34,390 nucleotides of DNA. It comes from Arthrobacter echini (lineage in GTDB: Bacteria; Actinomycetota; Actinomycetes; Actinomycetales; Micrococcaceae). Position numbers and translations under genes: made by a program. Positions 22,641 to 31,477 of the stretch are shown here, piece after piece; position 1 is the first letter of the stretch, and each line of letters opens with the position of its first letter. The notes beneath the pieces were generated by a model. The model did not search any database. It saw only the letters and a program-made list of their open reading frames with translations, and had not been told where the DNA came from. The stretch spans positions 1 to 34,390 of the forward strand of contig NZ_SSWH01000017.1 of the NCBI RefSeq assembly GCF_004803505.1. Reading direction: 5' to 3'.

Positions 22641-24095
22641 ATGGACGGCATGAGTATGGACATGGACTTTTCCGTCCTAGCGCCGGAAATCGTCGTCCTC
22701 ACCGGTGCTGTCACTGCTCTGCTGGCTGGCTCCTTCTCACCCCGGAACAAGCAGTGGATCAGCAGACTGATTGCAGCTCTGGCAGTGACCGTGGGTGCAG
22801 GTTTCGCGGTGGCGGGAACACTGGGCAAACCCGAAACGGTGTTCGCGGGGACGTTCGCAGTGGATACGGCAACAGGTGTTGCTCGGGCGATCATCTGTGT
22901 AGCGACACTTCTAGTGATTGCCTTGGGTGGAAAAGAACTTACGGGGACATCGCGGGAGAGCGAAACCTACTCGCTGATACTGCTCTCAGCGCTCGGTGCG
23001 ATGGTCATGTCCGGAACGAGTGACCTGCTGGTCCTCGCTGTGGGGTACCTGCTGGCCAGCATTCCGCTTTACGCCCTAATCGGAATGGGCCGCTCACCGC
23101 ACGCGGCGGAAGCAGCTCTCAAAACCTACCTGCTCGGCGCTTTCTTCGGCATCGCCCTGATGCTGGGAGTTGCTGTCCTATATGCGTTGGCGGGCGGGAG
23201 CACCTATGACGCGTTGAACACCGAACTTACCGGAGCTCCTGCTGCGGCTACCGCCGTCGGCCTGGTCGGGGTCCTAGCCGGATTGGCTTTCAAAGCTGGG
23301 GCTGTTCCGGGTCATTTCTGGATACCGGACGCCGCCCAGGGAGCAGGAATTACTGCTGCTACGTTCCTCACCACGGTTCCCAAGGTAGGAGCAATCATCG
23401 CAGCGTACCGGCTTCTGAGCTCCATTCCGGACACCGTGGACTGGCCGTTGTTGATCGGGCTCCTGTCTGTGGCGAGCATGACACTCGGGAACTTCGCGGC
23501 CTACTTCCAGACGGATGTACGCCGGCTCCTCGGCTGGTCGACCGTCAGTCAGGCCGGCTACCTTCTAGTACCGGTTGCCGTCGCCGGTCACAGCACACTG
23601 GCACTACCGTCATTGTTGTTCTATCTGGCTGCCTACGCTGTGTCGAACGTGGGAGCTTTCGCCGTCATCGCAGCCACCGGCAGATACGAGGTGGAGGACT
23701 ACCGGGGACTGATCCGCACAGCGCCATGGCTTGCCGGCGCGTTGCTGATTAGTCTCCTGAGCCTGGTCGGAACCCCTCCTACTGCCGTTTTCGTGGGGAA
23801 ACTAACGACATTCACGGCAGGATGGGACGGAGGGCTCCCCTGGCTTGTCGTTCTGGCCGCCCTGAACACCGTGGTTAGCCTCTTCTACTATCTTCGCTGG
23901 ATCGCCCCGGCTTTTGCACGCAGTCCCGCAACACCCAAGACCCGCGCAGCGTCCGATCAAGCCTCCTCCGCCCGAGCCTCCTCCACCCGAGGGGGGGCGG
24001 CTTCCACCGCCGCGATTGCTGGCATGGCTGTCCTTGCCCTCGGACTGTCCGCCGGTCTTTTATGGCCATGGTTACAAGGCCCACTCGCCCGCTGA
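22641..24095 (+). CDS. nuoN: Complex I-like subunit N (NuoN homologue) with Met-rich N-terminus
   Basis: A 484-residue antiporter-like subunit and the last gene of the operon. The N-terminus MDGMSMDMDF is Met/Asp-rich, resembling the linker of the fusion protein. Helix 5 reads LLVLAVGYLLASIPLYALIG, and the conserved Glu of 'LGLELxSIPLYAL' is replaced by Leu137. The helix-7 lysine is kept in LAFKAGAVPGHFWIPDAAQGAGI, as is TVPKVGAIIAA. A long Ala/Ser/Pro linker precedes the final helix. I chose ATG 22641; a TTG at 22626, overlapping nuoM, would add MDDNP and keep the Met-rich character. The missing Glu argues that this channel does not pump protons in the usual way. Confidence 0.92.
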   Translation: MDGMSMDMDFSVLAPEIVVLTGAVTALLAGSFSPRNKQWISRLIAALAVTVGAGFAVAGTLGKPETVFAGTFAVDTATGVARAIICVATLLVIALGGKELTGTSRESETYSLILLSALGAMVMSGTSDLLVLAVGYLLASIPLYALIGMGRSPHAAEAALKTYLLGAFFGIALMLGVAVLYALAGGSTYDALNTELTGAPAAATAVGLVGVLAGLAFKAGAVPGHFWIPDAAQGAGITAATFLTTVPKVGAIIAAYRLLSSIPDTVDWPLLIGLLSVASMTLGNFAAYFQTDVRRLLGWSTVSQAGYLLVPVAVAGHSTLALPSLLFYLAAYAVSNVGAFAVIAATGRYEVEDYRGLIRTAPWLAGALLISLLSLVGTPPTAVFVGKLTTFTAGWDGGLPWLVVLAALNTVVSLFYYLRWIAPAFARSPATPKTRAASDQASSARASSTRGGAASTAAIAGMAVLALGLSAGLLWPWLQGPLAR

Positions 24096-24463
24096 TACCC
24101 CCACTACGCAGACAGAAATGAACGCCAGGAGAGAACCCTTCGCTTGTGTCCAGAGCAAGCTTGCAGCCTCCACCAAGACCAAAGAAACTTGATATCCACC
24201 CGAGTGAGCTGCTGCGGAGATCGGCTGCGTTGGATCCCCGTTAGCCGTCCAGTGGCTGTGCGATACCTGATTGATTGTCTGCGGCCAGTGGTTCCAGTGT
24301 TCGTGCGGTGCGATACCGTTCGGGAGTGCCTTCTGGCCCGCAGCCCGAGATCCCTGTGTCAACTCACACAGTGATCAGAGGGTGTGCAGCAGGGCAATTT
24401 GTGCTTCCGCTGGCGGAGGCGCAGGCTGCTCTGCTTTGAGGTTGGAGGCTATCACCATGTCCA
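24096..24463. other. Intergenic region between nuoN and a potassium channel gene
   Basis: Two convergent genes end here. I see no gene and no classical terminator. Only small inverted repeats are visible, such as CCGC-TG-GCGG near 24,407. Confidence 0.4.
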
Positions 24464-25339
24464 TCACGACTCGTAGTCGTACCCGTGGTCTGAGGCATAG
24501 GACCGGAACTTATCTTCGACCGATGACCCCGTAAGCCCAAAAGTCTCGGCCATCAGGTTACTCAGGTCCTGCAGGGCCTTCTGGAGGGCTACACCGGACG
24601 CCCGCACTCCGGCATCGGGGTGTGCCTGCGCTTGTTCGCTGAGTGCAACTGCGTAGGAAAGTGACGCAGCAAGCGATGTTGTGGCGGTTGATTCGCGGAA
24701 GTAGTAGGACTCGCCCGTCTGTGTAAGGTCTACCCTGACCTGAACGAGGTCGTTCGTGACGTTCTCCAATACACGACTGGCCGTATCAGGACTGAACTGG
24801 CTGAAGTCCTGAACATAGTTTGCGCCTCGGAGGATGGTCAGGTGGATCCCTATGGCACGTCGGCGCGCAAGAGCGGGATAGAGCTGCATGAACCATGACA
24901 CCGCCGCTGTCAGTAGGGCGAAGCCCGCCAGTGCCTCCACGGGAGAGAATGCCCGTATCCACGGATCGACCGCAATGACATCACCAAAGCCAAGCGTCGA
25001 AAGCGCAACCATCGAAACGTAAATCGCTTCGATGAAATCGGGATACCGAGAAGGGTCAACGCCGTCAGCATAGACGAATCCCTGTGGGATGTGCGGGTAG
25101 TAAATTAGAGTCCACCCCAGCACCTGCAACACTGTCCACAACAAAATGACGATCACGATGCCCAAGGGGCCAGCCACAGCTACGGCTTTGGAACCCATCC
25201 GCTTCGATACCTGCCAGCTTGTCCGCATGCACCACTTCGTCAATTCCCCCTCACCGCTCGGGTGCAACAGCGTGTGGAAGACGTCTCTGAGTCCCACCCC
25301 TATGACGATGATGCCCAGCACCGCGAAAATCCACTCCAT
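24464..25339 (-). CDS. Two-transmembrane potassium channel family protein
   Basis: A 291-residue protein. It has an N-terminal helix (MEWIFAVLGIIVIGVGL), then a helix at about residues 57-80, a pore loop with the selectivity filter STLGFGDV (residues 114-121, the TVGYG-type signature), and a third helix (EALAGFALLTAAVSWFMQLYPAL). This gives an Ion_trans_2 channel plus an extra N-terminal helix. The 140-residue cytoplasmic C-terminal domain is helical, without an obvious RCK/TrkA nucleotide fold. ATG 25339 follows AAAGGA. Such channels pass K+ down its gradient and help set membrane potential. Its place beside a putative ion-pumping complex is suggestive, but the gene is on the opposite strand. 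Confidence 0.85.
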   Translation of the reverse strand: MEWIFAVLGIIVIGVGLRDVFHTLLHPSGEGELTKWCMRTSWQVSKRMGSKAVAVAGPLGIVIVILLWTVLQVLGWTLIYYPHIPQGFVYADGVDPSRYPDFIEAIYVSMVALSTLGFGDVIAVDPWIRAFSPVEALAGFALLTAAVSWFMQLYPALARRRAIGIHLTILRGANYVQDFSQFSPDTASRVLENVTNDLVQVRVDLTQTGESYYFRESTATTSLAASLSYAVALSEQAQAHPDAGVRASGVALQKALQDLSNLMAETFGLTGSSVEDKFRSYASDHGYDYES

Positions 25340-25436
25340 CAGCAATCCTTTCCATCGACCGTTCCTGCCACTTCAAGGACGGCTTAGTAACCAGTGCCTG
25401 CTCACCTGAGTATTTGAGGCTTTGAGCACCACTCAA

Positions 25437-25509
25437 TAGTGTGGTTGAGCACCACCGGTCGTGCGAGAGAGCGCCGGTGGTGGTGTGTCTGAGCACCACC
25501 GACGCTCTC
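25437..25509. repeat. Left end of the IS21 element: terminal repeats and hairpin
   Basis: GAGCACCAC recurs three times (25424, 25447 and 25491 region). Between them GAGAGCG-C-CGGTGGTG (25467-25482) pairs with CACCACCG-A-CGCTCTC (25494-25509), with one mismatch. This forms a long stem just past the istB stop that could end istAB transcription. Confidence 0.7.
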
Positions 25510-25517
25510 GTCGCGGA

Positions 25518-26267
25518 TTATGCGGTGGCCAGGGCGGTGTGCTCTCTCATGTTGTAGGTGCCGGTTTCGACCCAGATGGTGTTGTGGATGATCCGGTCCA
25601 TGATCGCGTCGGCGTGGACTCCGGAGCCGAGGCGTTGGTGCCAGTCTTTTTGGGAGTATTGGGTGCAGAACACCGTCGAGGTTTCGCCGTAGCGGCGTTC
25701 CATCAGCTCGAGCAGCATGGTCCGCATCGATTCCGTGGGCCGGTCCAGCAGCCACTCGTCGATGACGAGCAGGGTGAAGGCGGCGTATTTGCGTAGGAAC
25801 TTCCCGGCCCCGCCGGGGGTGTCTTGGGCGGCGACCCAGGCTTCCTCGAGGTCGGGCATGCGGATGTAGTGGGCGCGGATGCGGTGCTCGCAGGCGCGTT
25901 TGGCGATCGCGCAGCCCAGGTACGACTTCCCCGACCCGGTGAATCCTTGGAAGACGACGTTCTGCTGCCGGTCCACGAAGGAGCAGGTCCCGAGCTGGGT
26001 GAGTAGTTGCCGGTTCAGGCTGCGTTCGTCGAGCAGGTCGATGCGGCGCAGGTCCGCGTTCGGATACCGCAGCCCGGCACGCCGGATCAGCCCGGCGACC
26101 TTGGAGTGCATGAAGGTGGAGTAGGCGTCATCGACGACCAACCGCACCCGTTCTTCGAACGGCAGGCCGATGCTGAGCGTCTCGTCCTGGGTGTCGATGG
26201 CCTCGAGCAGCTCGCCGGCGTTCATCTCGCGGAGCTTGCGTTTGGTTTCCCCGTCCAGCCGGCTCAT
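25518..26267 (-). CDS. istB: IstB-like ATPase of an IS21-family element
   Basis: A 249-residue AAA+ helper protein that assembles on DNA and directs the IstA transposase to targets. The Walker A motif is GFTGSGKSYLG near residue 112, and the Walker B is FTLLVIDEWLL near residue 170. CTQYSQKDWHQRLG is the usual sensor region of IstB/DnaC-like proteins. The N-terminus has the family's EMNAGELLEAIDTQ stretch. It overlaps istA by 4 bp, so the two are translationally coupled. The frame is complete and of normal length. Confidence 0.95.
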   Translation of the reverse strand: MSRLDGETKRKLREMNAGELLEAIDTQDETLSIGLPFEERVRLVVDDAYSTFMHSKVAGLIRRAGLRYPNADLRRIDLLDERSLNRQLLTQLGTCSFVDRQQNVVFQGFTGSGKSYLGCAIAKRACEHRIRAHYIRMPDLEEAWVAAQDTPGGAGKFLRKYAAFTLLVIDEWLLDRPTESMRTMLLELMERRYGETSTVFCTQYSQKDWHQRLGSGVHADAIMDRIIHNTIWVETGTYNMREHTALATA

Positions 26268-27820
26268 CGGGTCTCTCCGGCGTAGTAGGCGCCGCCGCGC
26301 ACGTAGCCGCCGTCATCGGCTGGAGGTTCCTGGGGGACGTGTCCGGTCTTGTCCTGCCCGGTGTCCAGGATCGGTCGCAGGTGGGCGTAGCGCGGGGACC
26401 GGATCGGTCCGCGCAGCGCCAACTCGCAGGCGGCCTCTACCCGGGCCGGGGAGAACCGGCGCGACAGGCGCAGGACCGCCAACGCCGGGTCGTAGCCGGT
26501 CTCCTCGATGGAGGCTGCCTCGAAGATCTTGTCGATCACCGTCATCGTGGCCGGACCGATCCGGGCTGCCCAGTCCTGGATTCGGGTCCGGTCCCAGGCC
26601 TGGAAGGCGCGCCCCTCGGGCAGGTCCGCATCGTTGGTCTGATACTGATTCACCGTGGTCGCCGGCAGCAGCAGATGGCTGGTCAGGCGCTCATCGTTCC
26701 GATAGACCTCCAGCATGGTGTCCGTGATGCGCAGATCAACCAGAGCGCCGATATGGGTGAAGGGGACGGAGTAGAAGTTCTTCGCCCAGACCACGTGGGC
26801 GTTCTTGTTCACCTTCCGCCGGTAGGACCACGTGCTGATCTCGAACGAAACCGCCGGCAATGGTTGCAGCACCGGCAGCTCCTCGGTGGTGAACACGCTC
26901 AGCCGGGACCCGTCCCGTTTCTGGAACGGCTGCCGGTTATAGGCATCGATCTGCTCATAGACCCGGGTGCGCACCTGCGCCAACGAGGTGAACTGCTCGT
27001 GCCTGAGCCCTGCGATGACCCAGGTCGCGACATGGGAGACCGTGTTCTCAACGCTTGCTTTGTCCCTCGGCGCCCGGACCCGGCCCGGTAACACCGCGGC
27101 CGAATAGTGCGCGGCCATCTCCCGGTAGGCATCGTTGAGCACGACCTCTCCCTCACGCGGGTGGGAGATCACCCCGGTCTTCAAATTATCCGGCACCAGA
27201 CGCGGGACACTGCCGCCGAAGAACGCGAACATCGCCACGTGGGCGCGCAACCACGACTCCTGCCGCATATCCAAGCTCGCCTCCACGAACGCATACCGGC
27301 TGAACGGCAGACACGCGACGAACAAATACACCCTCGAGATCTCCCCCGTGGTCGGATCCAGCAGCTGCATCGTCGGCCCGGACCAGTCGACCTCGATACT
27401 GCGCCCAGCCTTGTGACCGACCCGCGACGTCGCCCCCGAGACCGCAGCGTAGTCACCGTAGAGCCTGCAGAACCGGTCATAACTCATCACCGCCTGCCCT
27501 GCGCGAGAAGATGCGTCGACGTACTCCTGGTGCAACAGCTTCAACGTCACCCCGACCCGGGCCAGCTCGGTATGCACCCGAGCCCAATCCGGCTGCGCGA
27601 ACACAGACTCGCGGACCCCGCGTCCGGGAAACAACACCGCATACACCTCGGCCTCCGACATATCCGCGACGTCATCCCAACCAAGACCTGCCAACTCCGC
27701 CGCATCGAGGACCGCCTGAATACTGTGCCGAGATATCCCATGAGCTGACTCAATTGCCCTTCGCGACAGGCTCTGATTACGCAGCTGCAACACCAGCTTC
27801 GCTTTAATTCTCCGTACCAT
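26264..27820 (-). CDS. istA: IstA transposase of an IS21-family element
   Basis: A 518-residue DDE transposase. The N-terminal helix-turn-helix is LSRRAIESAHGISRHSIQAVL. A middle DNA-binding part follows, then the integrase catalytic core: SIEVDWSGPTMQL (first Asp), RLVPDNLKTGV (second Asp) and RAPRDKASVENTVSHV (Glu). The C-terminal beta-barrel includes the family segment WAKNFYSVPFTHIG. I chose ATG 27820 because AAGGAG lies nine bases upstream; a GTG-type start further upstream adds seven residues without support. The frame is intact, so the element may be active. Confidence 0.95.
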   Translation of the reverse strand: MVRRIKAKLVLQLRNQSLSRRAIESAHGISRHSIQAVLDAAELAGLGWDDVADMSEAEVYAVLFPGRGVRESVFAQPDWARVHTELARVGVTLKLLHQEYVDASSRAGQAVMSYDRFCRLYGDYAAVSGATSRVGHKAGRSIEVDWSGPTMQLLDPTTGEISRVYLFVACLPFSRYAFVEASLDMRQESWLRAHVAMFAFFGGSVPRLVPDNLKTGVISHPREGEVVLNDAYREMAAHYSAAVLPGRVRAPRDKASVENTVSHVATWVIAGLRHEQFTSLAQVRTRVYEQIDAYNRQPFQKRDGSRLSVFTTEELPVLQPLPAVSFEISTWSYRRKVNKNAHVVWAKNFYSVPFTHIGALVDLRITDTMLEVYRNDERLTSHLLLPATTVNQYQTNDADLPEGRAFQAWDRTRIQDWAARIGPATMTVIDKIFEAASIEETGYDPALAVLRLSRRFSPARVEAACELALRGPIRSPRYAHLRPILDTGQDKTGHVPQEPPADDGGYVRGGAYYAGETR

Positions 27821-27875
27821 TACCGGTACTCCTTCCACCATGTGTCCCTCACACGGTGGAAGGAGCCTTACAGGC

Positions 27876-27920
27876 GGTGCTCAACCACACCAACCGCGGT
27901 GCTCAACCACACCAACCGCG
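27876..27920. repeat. Right end of the IS21 element: two tandem terminal repeats
   Basis: A 22-base unit beginning GGTGCTCAACCACACC occurs at 27876-27897 and 27899-27920. It is the inverse of the GTGTGGTTGAGCACC unit at the left end, as expected for IS21 transposase-binding sites. Confidence 0.8.
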
Positions 27921-28978
27921 CTACCAGCCGATGGCGCTCACCGGAACCACAGCCGGAGCTCACGAAAGCCAATATTCACACCGTAAACACGACAACCGCT
28001 ACCACCTTTCTACTCACCCTCAAGAAGCGAATACTGTGGAACGGTACTGTGGTTCATCCCGTTGAAGATTGTGTGAAGAGCAACGCAGATGTCCTCGTGG
28101 TGATGGACGGAGGGTATGAGGAAGGTGCAAAGCAGCGGCTGATCGCGGAACTTAGAATCGTTCGAGCCTCGATGGTCAGCACCGTACTGGAGATCCGCGC
28201 AGCCTGCGCCACGGTGCACGACGCCAGTGGGCCGCCATCGGGTGCGGGGAGCACCCAAGTAGAGCAACAGCTCCTGTGTGCGGAGGGTCTGTCTCAGAAA
28301 CACCGTTACTGAGACAGACCCTCCGTGAGTGATCCAAGTATCATAAGCGGGCGAGGAATTGAATGAATAGTATATCTTTTCCTGCGCCGGTAGCGTCGTC
28401 CGCTAGGCGCTTTTGCCGTTACCGATAAAGGGGCGGCGACCTCGAGGCCGCACTGTCTGCTGATACCTAACCCGATACAGGACTGTTGGAGCTAGAAGGC
28501 TTGCTGGGCATCGATGTGGTGACGTGTTCCAGCCGTGGGGGAGTACTTGTCGGGCGCGCTTGCGGTCTCCTGCCGTGTCATAGGTGCGGGAGAGCCGGTA
28601 CCGGGTGCGCCAATCATCCGATGTTTGTTCCACGGCGGCCTTGACCTGGTGGAAGTGTTCGTCGGTAGCCTTATGATCGACCTGGCCGGCAGCCGAGCGC
28701 GGCAGGTCATCGGTAGGTAAGCCGCTCTCACGTTCAAGGATGTAAGCCATCGCTTGCGCCCGAGACCCGAACCGGAGCTCGTGGGTCAGCGCCCACCTTC
28801 CGATCAGCGGTAGCAGCAGATGGGCGGCACCCACTGACTTCGCCGCGAGGCCCCGGGTCACCCAGTAGGGTGAAGCTGCGTTGGAAGGCGACGACGAGTC
28901 AAAATACGCCCAGCGCACTTACTAGCAGCACACCGATTTCCGTCCGTACCATCGCTGAGAGACGAGTCAGCGCCTCGA
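27921..28978. other. Gene-poor stretch between the IS21 element and copA
   Basis: I find no confident gene in about 1 kb. Two frames are just plausible. One, plus strand from GTG 28049 to 28312 (87 residues), includes NADVLVVMDGGYEEGAKQR. The other, minus strand 28918-28403 (171 residues), lies 60 bp past copA and has a GTG start but no ribosome-binding site. Neither resembles a family I know. A perfect 16-bp inverted repeat occurs at 28282-28324. The stretch probably consists of eroded mobile DNA. Confidence 0.4.
28282..28324. repeat. Perfect 16-bp inverted repeat with 11-base spacer
   Basis: GGAGGGTCTGTCTCAG (28282-28297) and CTGAGACAGACCCTCC (28309-28324) are exact inverses. No T-run follows on either strand, which argues against a simple terminator. 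GGGTCTGTCTCAG resembles the start of terminal repeats of some transposons (Tn3-like GGGG-TC-GTCTCAG). It could therefore be a pair of abutting element ends or a recombination site. Confidence 0.7.
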
Positions 28979-31477
28979 TCACTCGACGCTACCGGTGCTC
29001 TCCCTGGTACCTGGTGCGGTGCTTGGCCCGGCGTCTGTCGCAGTGTCATGGGTGGTGTTGCTCGTGGTGTGGTGAGTGGCGCCAAAGGCGCGCAAGCGTA
29101 GGGAGTTTGCGACGACGAGTACAGAACTGGCGGCCATGGCTGCGCCGGCCAGCATGGGGTTGAGCAGGCCCAGGGCGGCGATAGGGATGCCAACGGCATT
29201 GTAGAAGAACGCCCAGAACAGGTTGGTCTTGATCGTCGACAGGGTCTTGCGGGATAGCTCGATGGCCTGGGCGACTTGTTCCAGGCTGCTTCCCATGACC
29301 GTCAGGTCAGCTGCCTCGATTGCCACGTCGGTGCCGGAGCCCATCGCGATGCCCAGGTCAGCCTGTGCGAGGGCGGCTGCGTCATTGACGCCGTCCCCTG
29401 CCATGGCCACCGTCGCTCCGGCGTCCTGCAACTTTTTTACTGCCTCGACTTTCTGGTGAGGCAGCACCTCGGCCATGACATGCTCGGCGGCGATGCCTAC
29501 CTCGGCGGCAACCTTTTCGGCCACGGCACGGTTGTCGCCCGTGAGCAGCATAGGCGTCAAGCCCAGCTCCTTGAAGCGGGTGATGGCTGATACTGAACCG
29601 GCCTTGACGGTGTCGAAGAGGCTGATCAGTCCTTCGGGCGTCCCGTTGACCGCGACCCAGATCACGGTCGCTCCCTTTTGCTGCAGGGAGGTCAGGGAAG
29701 CGCGGTGATCGGCGGTGATCGTGATGTTGTTCTCAGCTAGCCAAGTCGCGGTGCCCGCCACGACAGTGCGGCCGGTGACGGCGCCGGTCACACCTCCACC
29801 TGCAGCGCTGGTGAAGTTCGCAACACTGTCTAGTTGGCCCTGACGGGCTGCCGCCGCGGCGATGGCTTCAGCGATCGGGTGCTCGCTGGCTGCTTCCACA
29901 GCTCCGGCGACGGCCAGAACCTCGTCCTCACTTAACGATCCCAGGGTGGTGATGGCGGTGACGGAAAGGTTGCCGGTGGTGACCGTTCCGGTCTTGTCGA
30001 GCACGATCGTATCCACTGTGCGCGTGTCCTCAAGAACCTGGGGTCCCTTGATAAGGATGCCCAGCTGCGCGCCCCGGCCGGTCCCGGTGAGCAGGCCGAC
30101 TGGTGTAGCTAGGCCCAGAGCACACGGGCAGGCGATCACGAGGACGGCAACGGCCGCAGTGAACGCCGATGCCGTGTCCCCTGTGAGGACCATCCACAGC
30201 ACAAAGGTCAGCACCGCGATAAGTAGAACGATGGGCACGAAGACCGCGCTGATGCGGTCAGCGAGCCTGGCAATGGGCGCTTTGCCGCTTTGAGCGGCGC
30301 TGACGAGGCGTCCCATTTGCGCCAGGGTTGTTTCGCTGCCGACCCTGGTGGCTTTGACCAGCAGGCGTCCGCTGGTGTTCATCGTCGCGCCGATCACGGT
30401 GTCGTCCGGACCGATCTCGGTGGGAACAGATTCACCGGTGATAAGGGAGGTATCGATCGCGCTGCGGCCCTCGACGACGAAGCCATCGGTGGCTACCTTT
30501 TCGCCTGGCCGTACGACGAACACATCTCCTGGGATCAGAGATACTGTGGGAACTTTCACTTCCGCACCGTCGCGCAGTAGGGTCGCTTCCTTCGCGCCAA
30601 GGTTCAGCAAGGCTTTCAGTGCGTTTCCGGCGCGTTGCTTTGCGTTGGCTTCGAGGAATCGGCCTAGTAGCAGGAAGGTCGTGACGACGGCTGCCACTTC
30701 GAAGTAGAGGCTGTGAGCGCCCATGCCCATGCCCGTGTGCGCGGTGAGCATCGGATCAGCGATGAGCTGCCAGGTGGAGTAGAGGAACGCTGCAGCGATA
30801 CCGATGGACACCAAGGTGTCCATGGTGGAGGAGAGGTGCCGGGCGTTAATTGCAGCCGCCCGGTGGAACGGCCAGGCCGCCCACGTTACAACCGGCAACG
30901 AAAGGATGAGCGCGGCCCACCCCCAGTGTGGGAACTGAGCTGCTGGCAACATGGAGATGATCGTCACCGGGATGGTGAAGACCGCGGCGATGATGAGTCG
31001 CCGCTTGAGGGACGCGGACTTCCGCTCCGCTGCTGAGGCTTTGGCCTTATCCCGTGAGGTCGCGGCGTCGACGGTCTCCCTCGATTCGGCGAACCCGCCC
31101 AATGCCGATGCCGTGCGTCCCTTCGCGTCCGAACCAGTCCGGTCGCCGGACTCGCCCGCATCGTCGGTTACATCGATATGCCCGGCGGCGGGGGCAGGTG
31201 AGGTGCCTGTAGCTCCGGGTGCAGTTAACTGTCCGGTGCTGCGCAAAGTTGCTTTGTAACCGATGGCGTTGACGGTATCGATGATCTGCGAGACGCTCAC
31301 ACCCTCGGGCATCGCCACGGTTGCGGTTTCGAGAGGAAGATTCACTGACGCCTGGACGCCCTGAATCTTGCCGAGCTTACGTTCCACCCGGCCTACGCAG
31401 GATGCGCAGGTCATGCCCTCAATATCGAGATCAATGACTTGCCCGGCGGTTGTGCCCACGCCCGTGTCGGTACTCAT
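28979..31477 (-). CDS. copA: Copper-translocating P-type ATPase
   Basis: An 832-residue P1B-type ATPase that exports Cu(I) from the cytoplasm using ATP. The N-terminal heavy-metal domain has GMTCASC (residues 21-27), followed by an 85-residue Gly/Ser/Asp-rich linker. Core motifs are the actuator TGES (347-350), the membrane metal site CPC (450-452), the phosphorylated Asp in DKTGT (Asp494), SEHP (531-534) and GDGVND (694-699). The last helices carry FFYNAVGIP and the Met-Ser-Ser-type MAASS that completes the copper site. The order CPC/YN/MxxSS marks it as CopA (Cu+) and not a zinc pump. ATG 31477 follows AAGGAACT. It is the last gene of csoR-copZ-copA, 255 bp after copZ. Confidence 0.97.
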   Translation of the reverse strand: MSTDTGVGTTAGQVIDLDIEGMTCASCVGRVERKLGKIQGVQASVNLPLETATVAMPEGVSVSQIIDTVNAIGYKATLRSTGQLTAPGATGTSPAPAAGHIDVTDDAGESGDRTGSDAKGRTASALGGFAESRETVDAATSRDKAKASAAERKSASLKRRLIIAAVFTIPVTIISMLPAAQFPHWGWAALILSLPVVTWAAWPFHRAAAINARHLSSTMDTLVSIGIAAAFLYSTWQLIADPMLTAHTGMGMGAHSLYFEVAAVVTTFLLLGRFLEANAKQRAGNALKALLNLGAKEATLLRDGAEVKVPTVSLIPGDVFVVRPGEKVATDGFVVEGRSAIDTSLITGESVPTEIGPDDTVIGATMNTSGRLLVKATRVGSETTLAQMGRLVSAAQSGKAPIARLADRISAVFVPIVLLIAVLTFVLWMVLTGDTASAFTAAVAVLVIACPCALGLATPVGLLTGTGRGAQLGILIKGPQVLEDTRTVDTIVLDKTGTVTTGNLSVTAITTLGSLSEDEVLAVAGAVEAASEHPIAEAIAAAAARQGQLDSVANFTSAAGGGVTGAVTGRTVVAGTATWLAENNITITADHRASLTSLQQKGATVIWVAVNGTPEGLISLFDTVKAGSVSAITRFKELGLTPMLLTGDNRAVAEKVAAEVGIAAEHVMAEVLPHQKVEAVKKLQDAGATVAMAGDGVNDAAALAQADLGIAMGSGTDVAIEAADLTVMGSSLEQVAQAIELSRKTLSTIKTNLFWAFFYNAVGIPIAALGLLNPMLAGAAMAASSVLVVANSLRLRAFGATHHTTSNTTHDTATDAGPSTAPGTRESTGSVE

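Larger units (their letters stand above)
25437..27915. mobile_element. IS21-family insertion sequence
   Basis: istA and istB are intact and overlap by 4 bp. The flanks carry related terminal sequences. The left reads TAGTGTGGTTGAGCACC (25437-25453). The right, on the opposite strand, reads TGGTGTGGTTGAGCACC (27915-27899), and the repeat unit occurs twice there. Multiple transposase-binding repeats at the ends are typical of IS21. I could not find a target duplication, so the exact borders are approximate to within tens of bases. Confidence 0.88.

Noticed and set aside
26170..27748. Long plus-strand frames opposite istA
   Set aside because: These are antisense shadows of a well-supported transposase gene, with Arg/Pro-rich composition.
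28049..28312. Plus-strand 87-residue frame containing ADVLVVMDGG
   Set aside because: It has no family match by eye, its end lies inside the perfect inverted repeat, and it follows an IS end. It is probably a chance or eroded frame.
28403..28918. Minus-strand 171-residue frame after copA as a fourth gene of the copper operon
   Set aside because: There is no ribosome-binding site, no recognisable domain and an uneven amino acid pattern. It remains possible but is not supportable.
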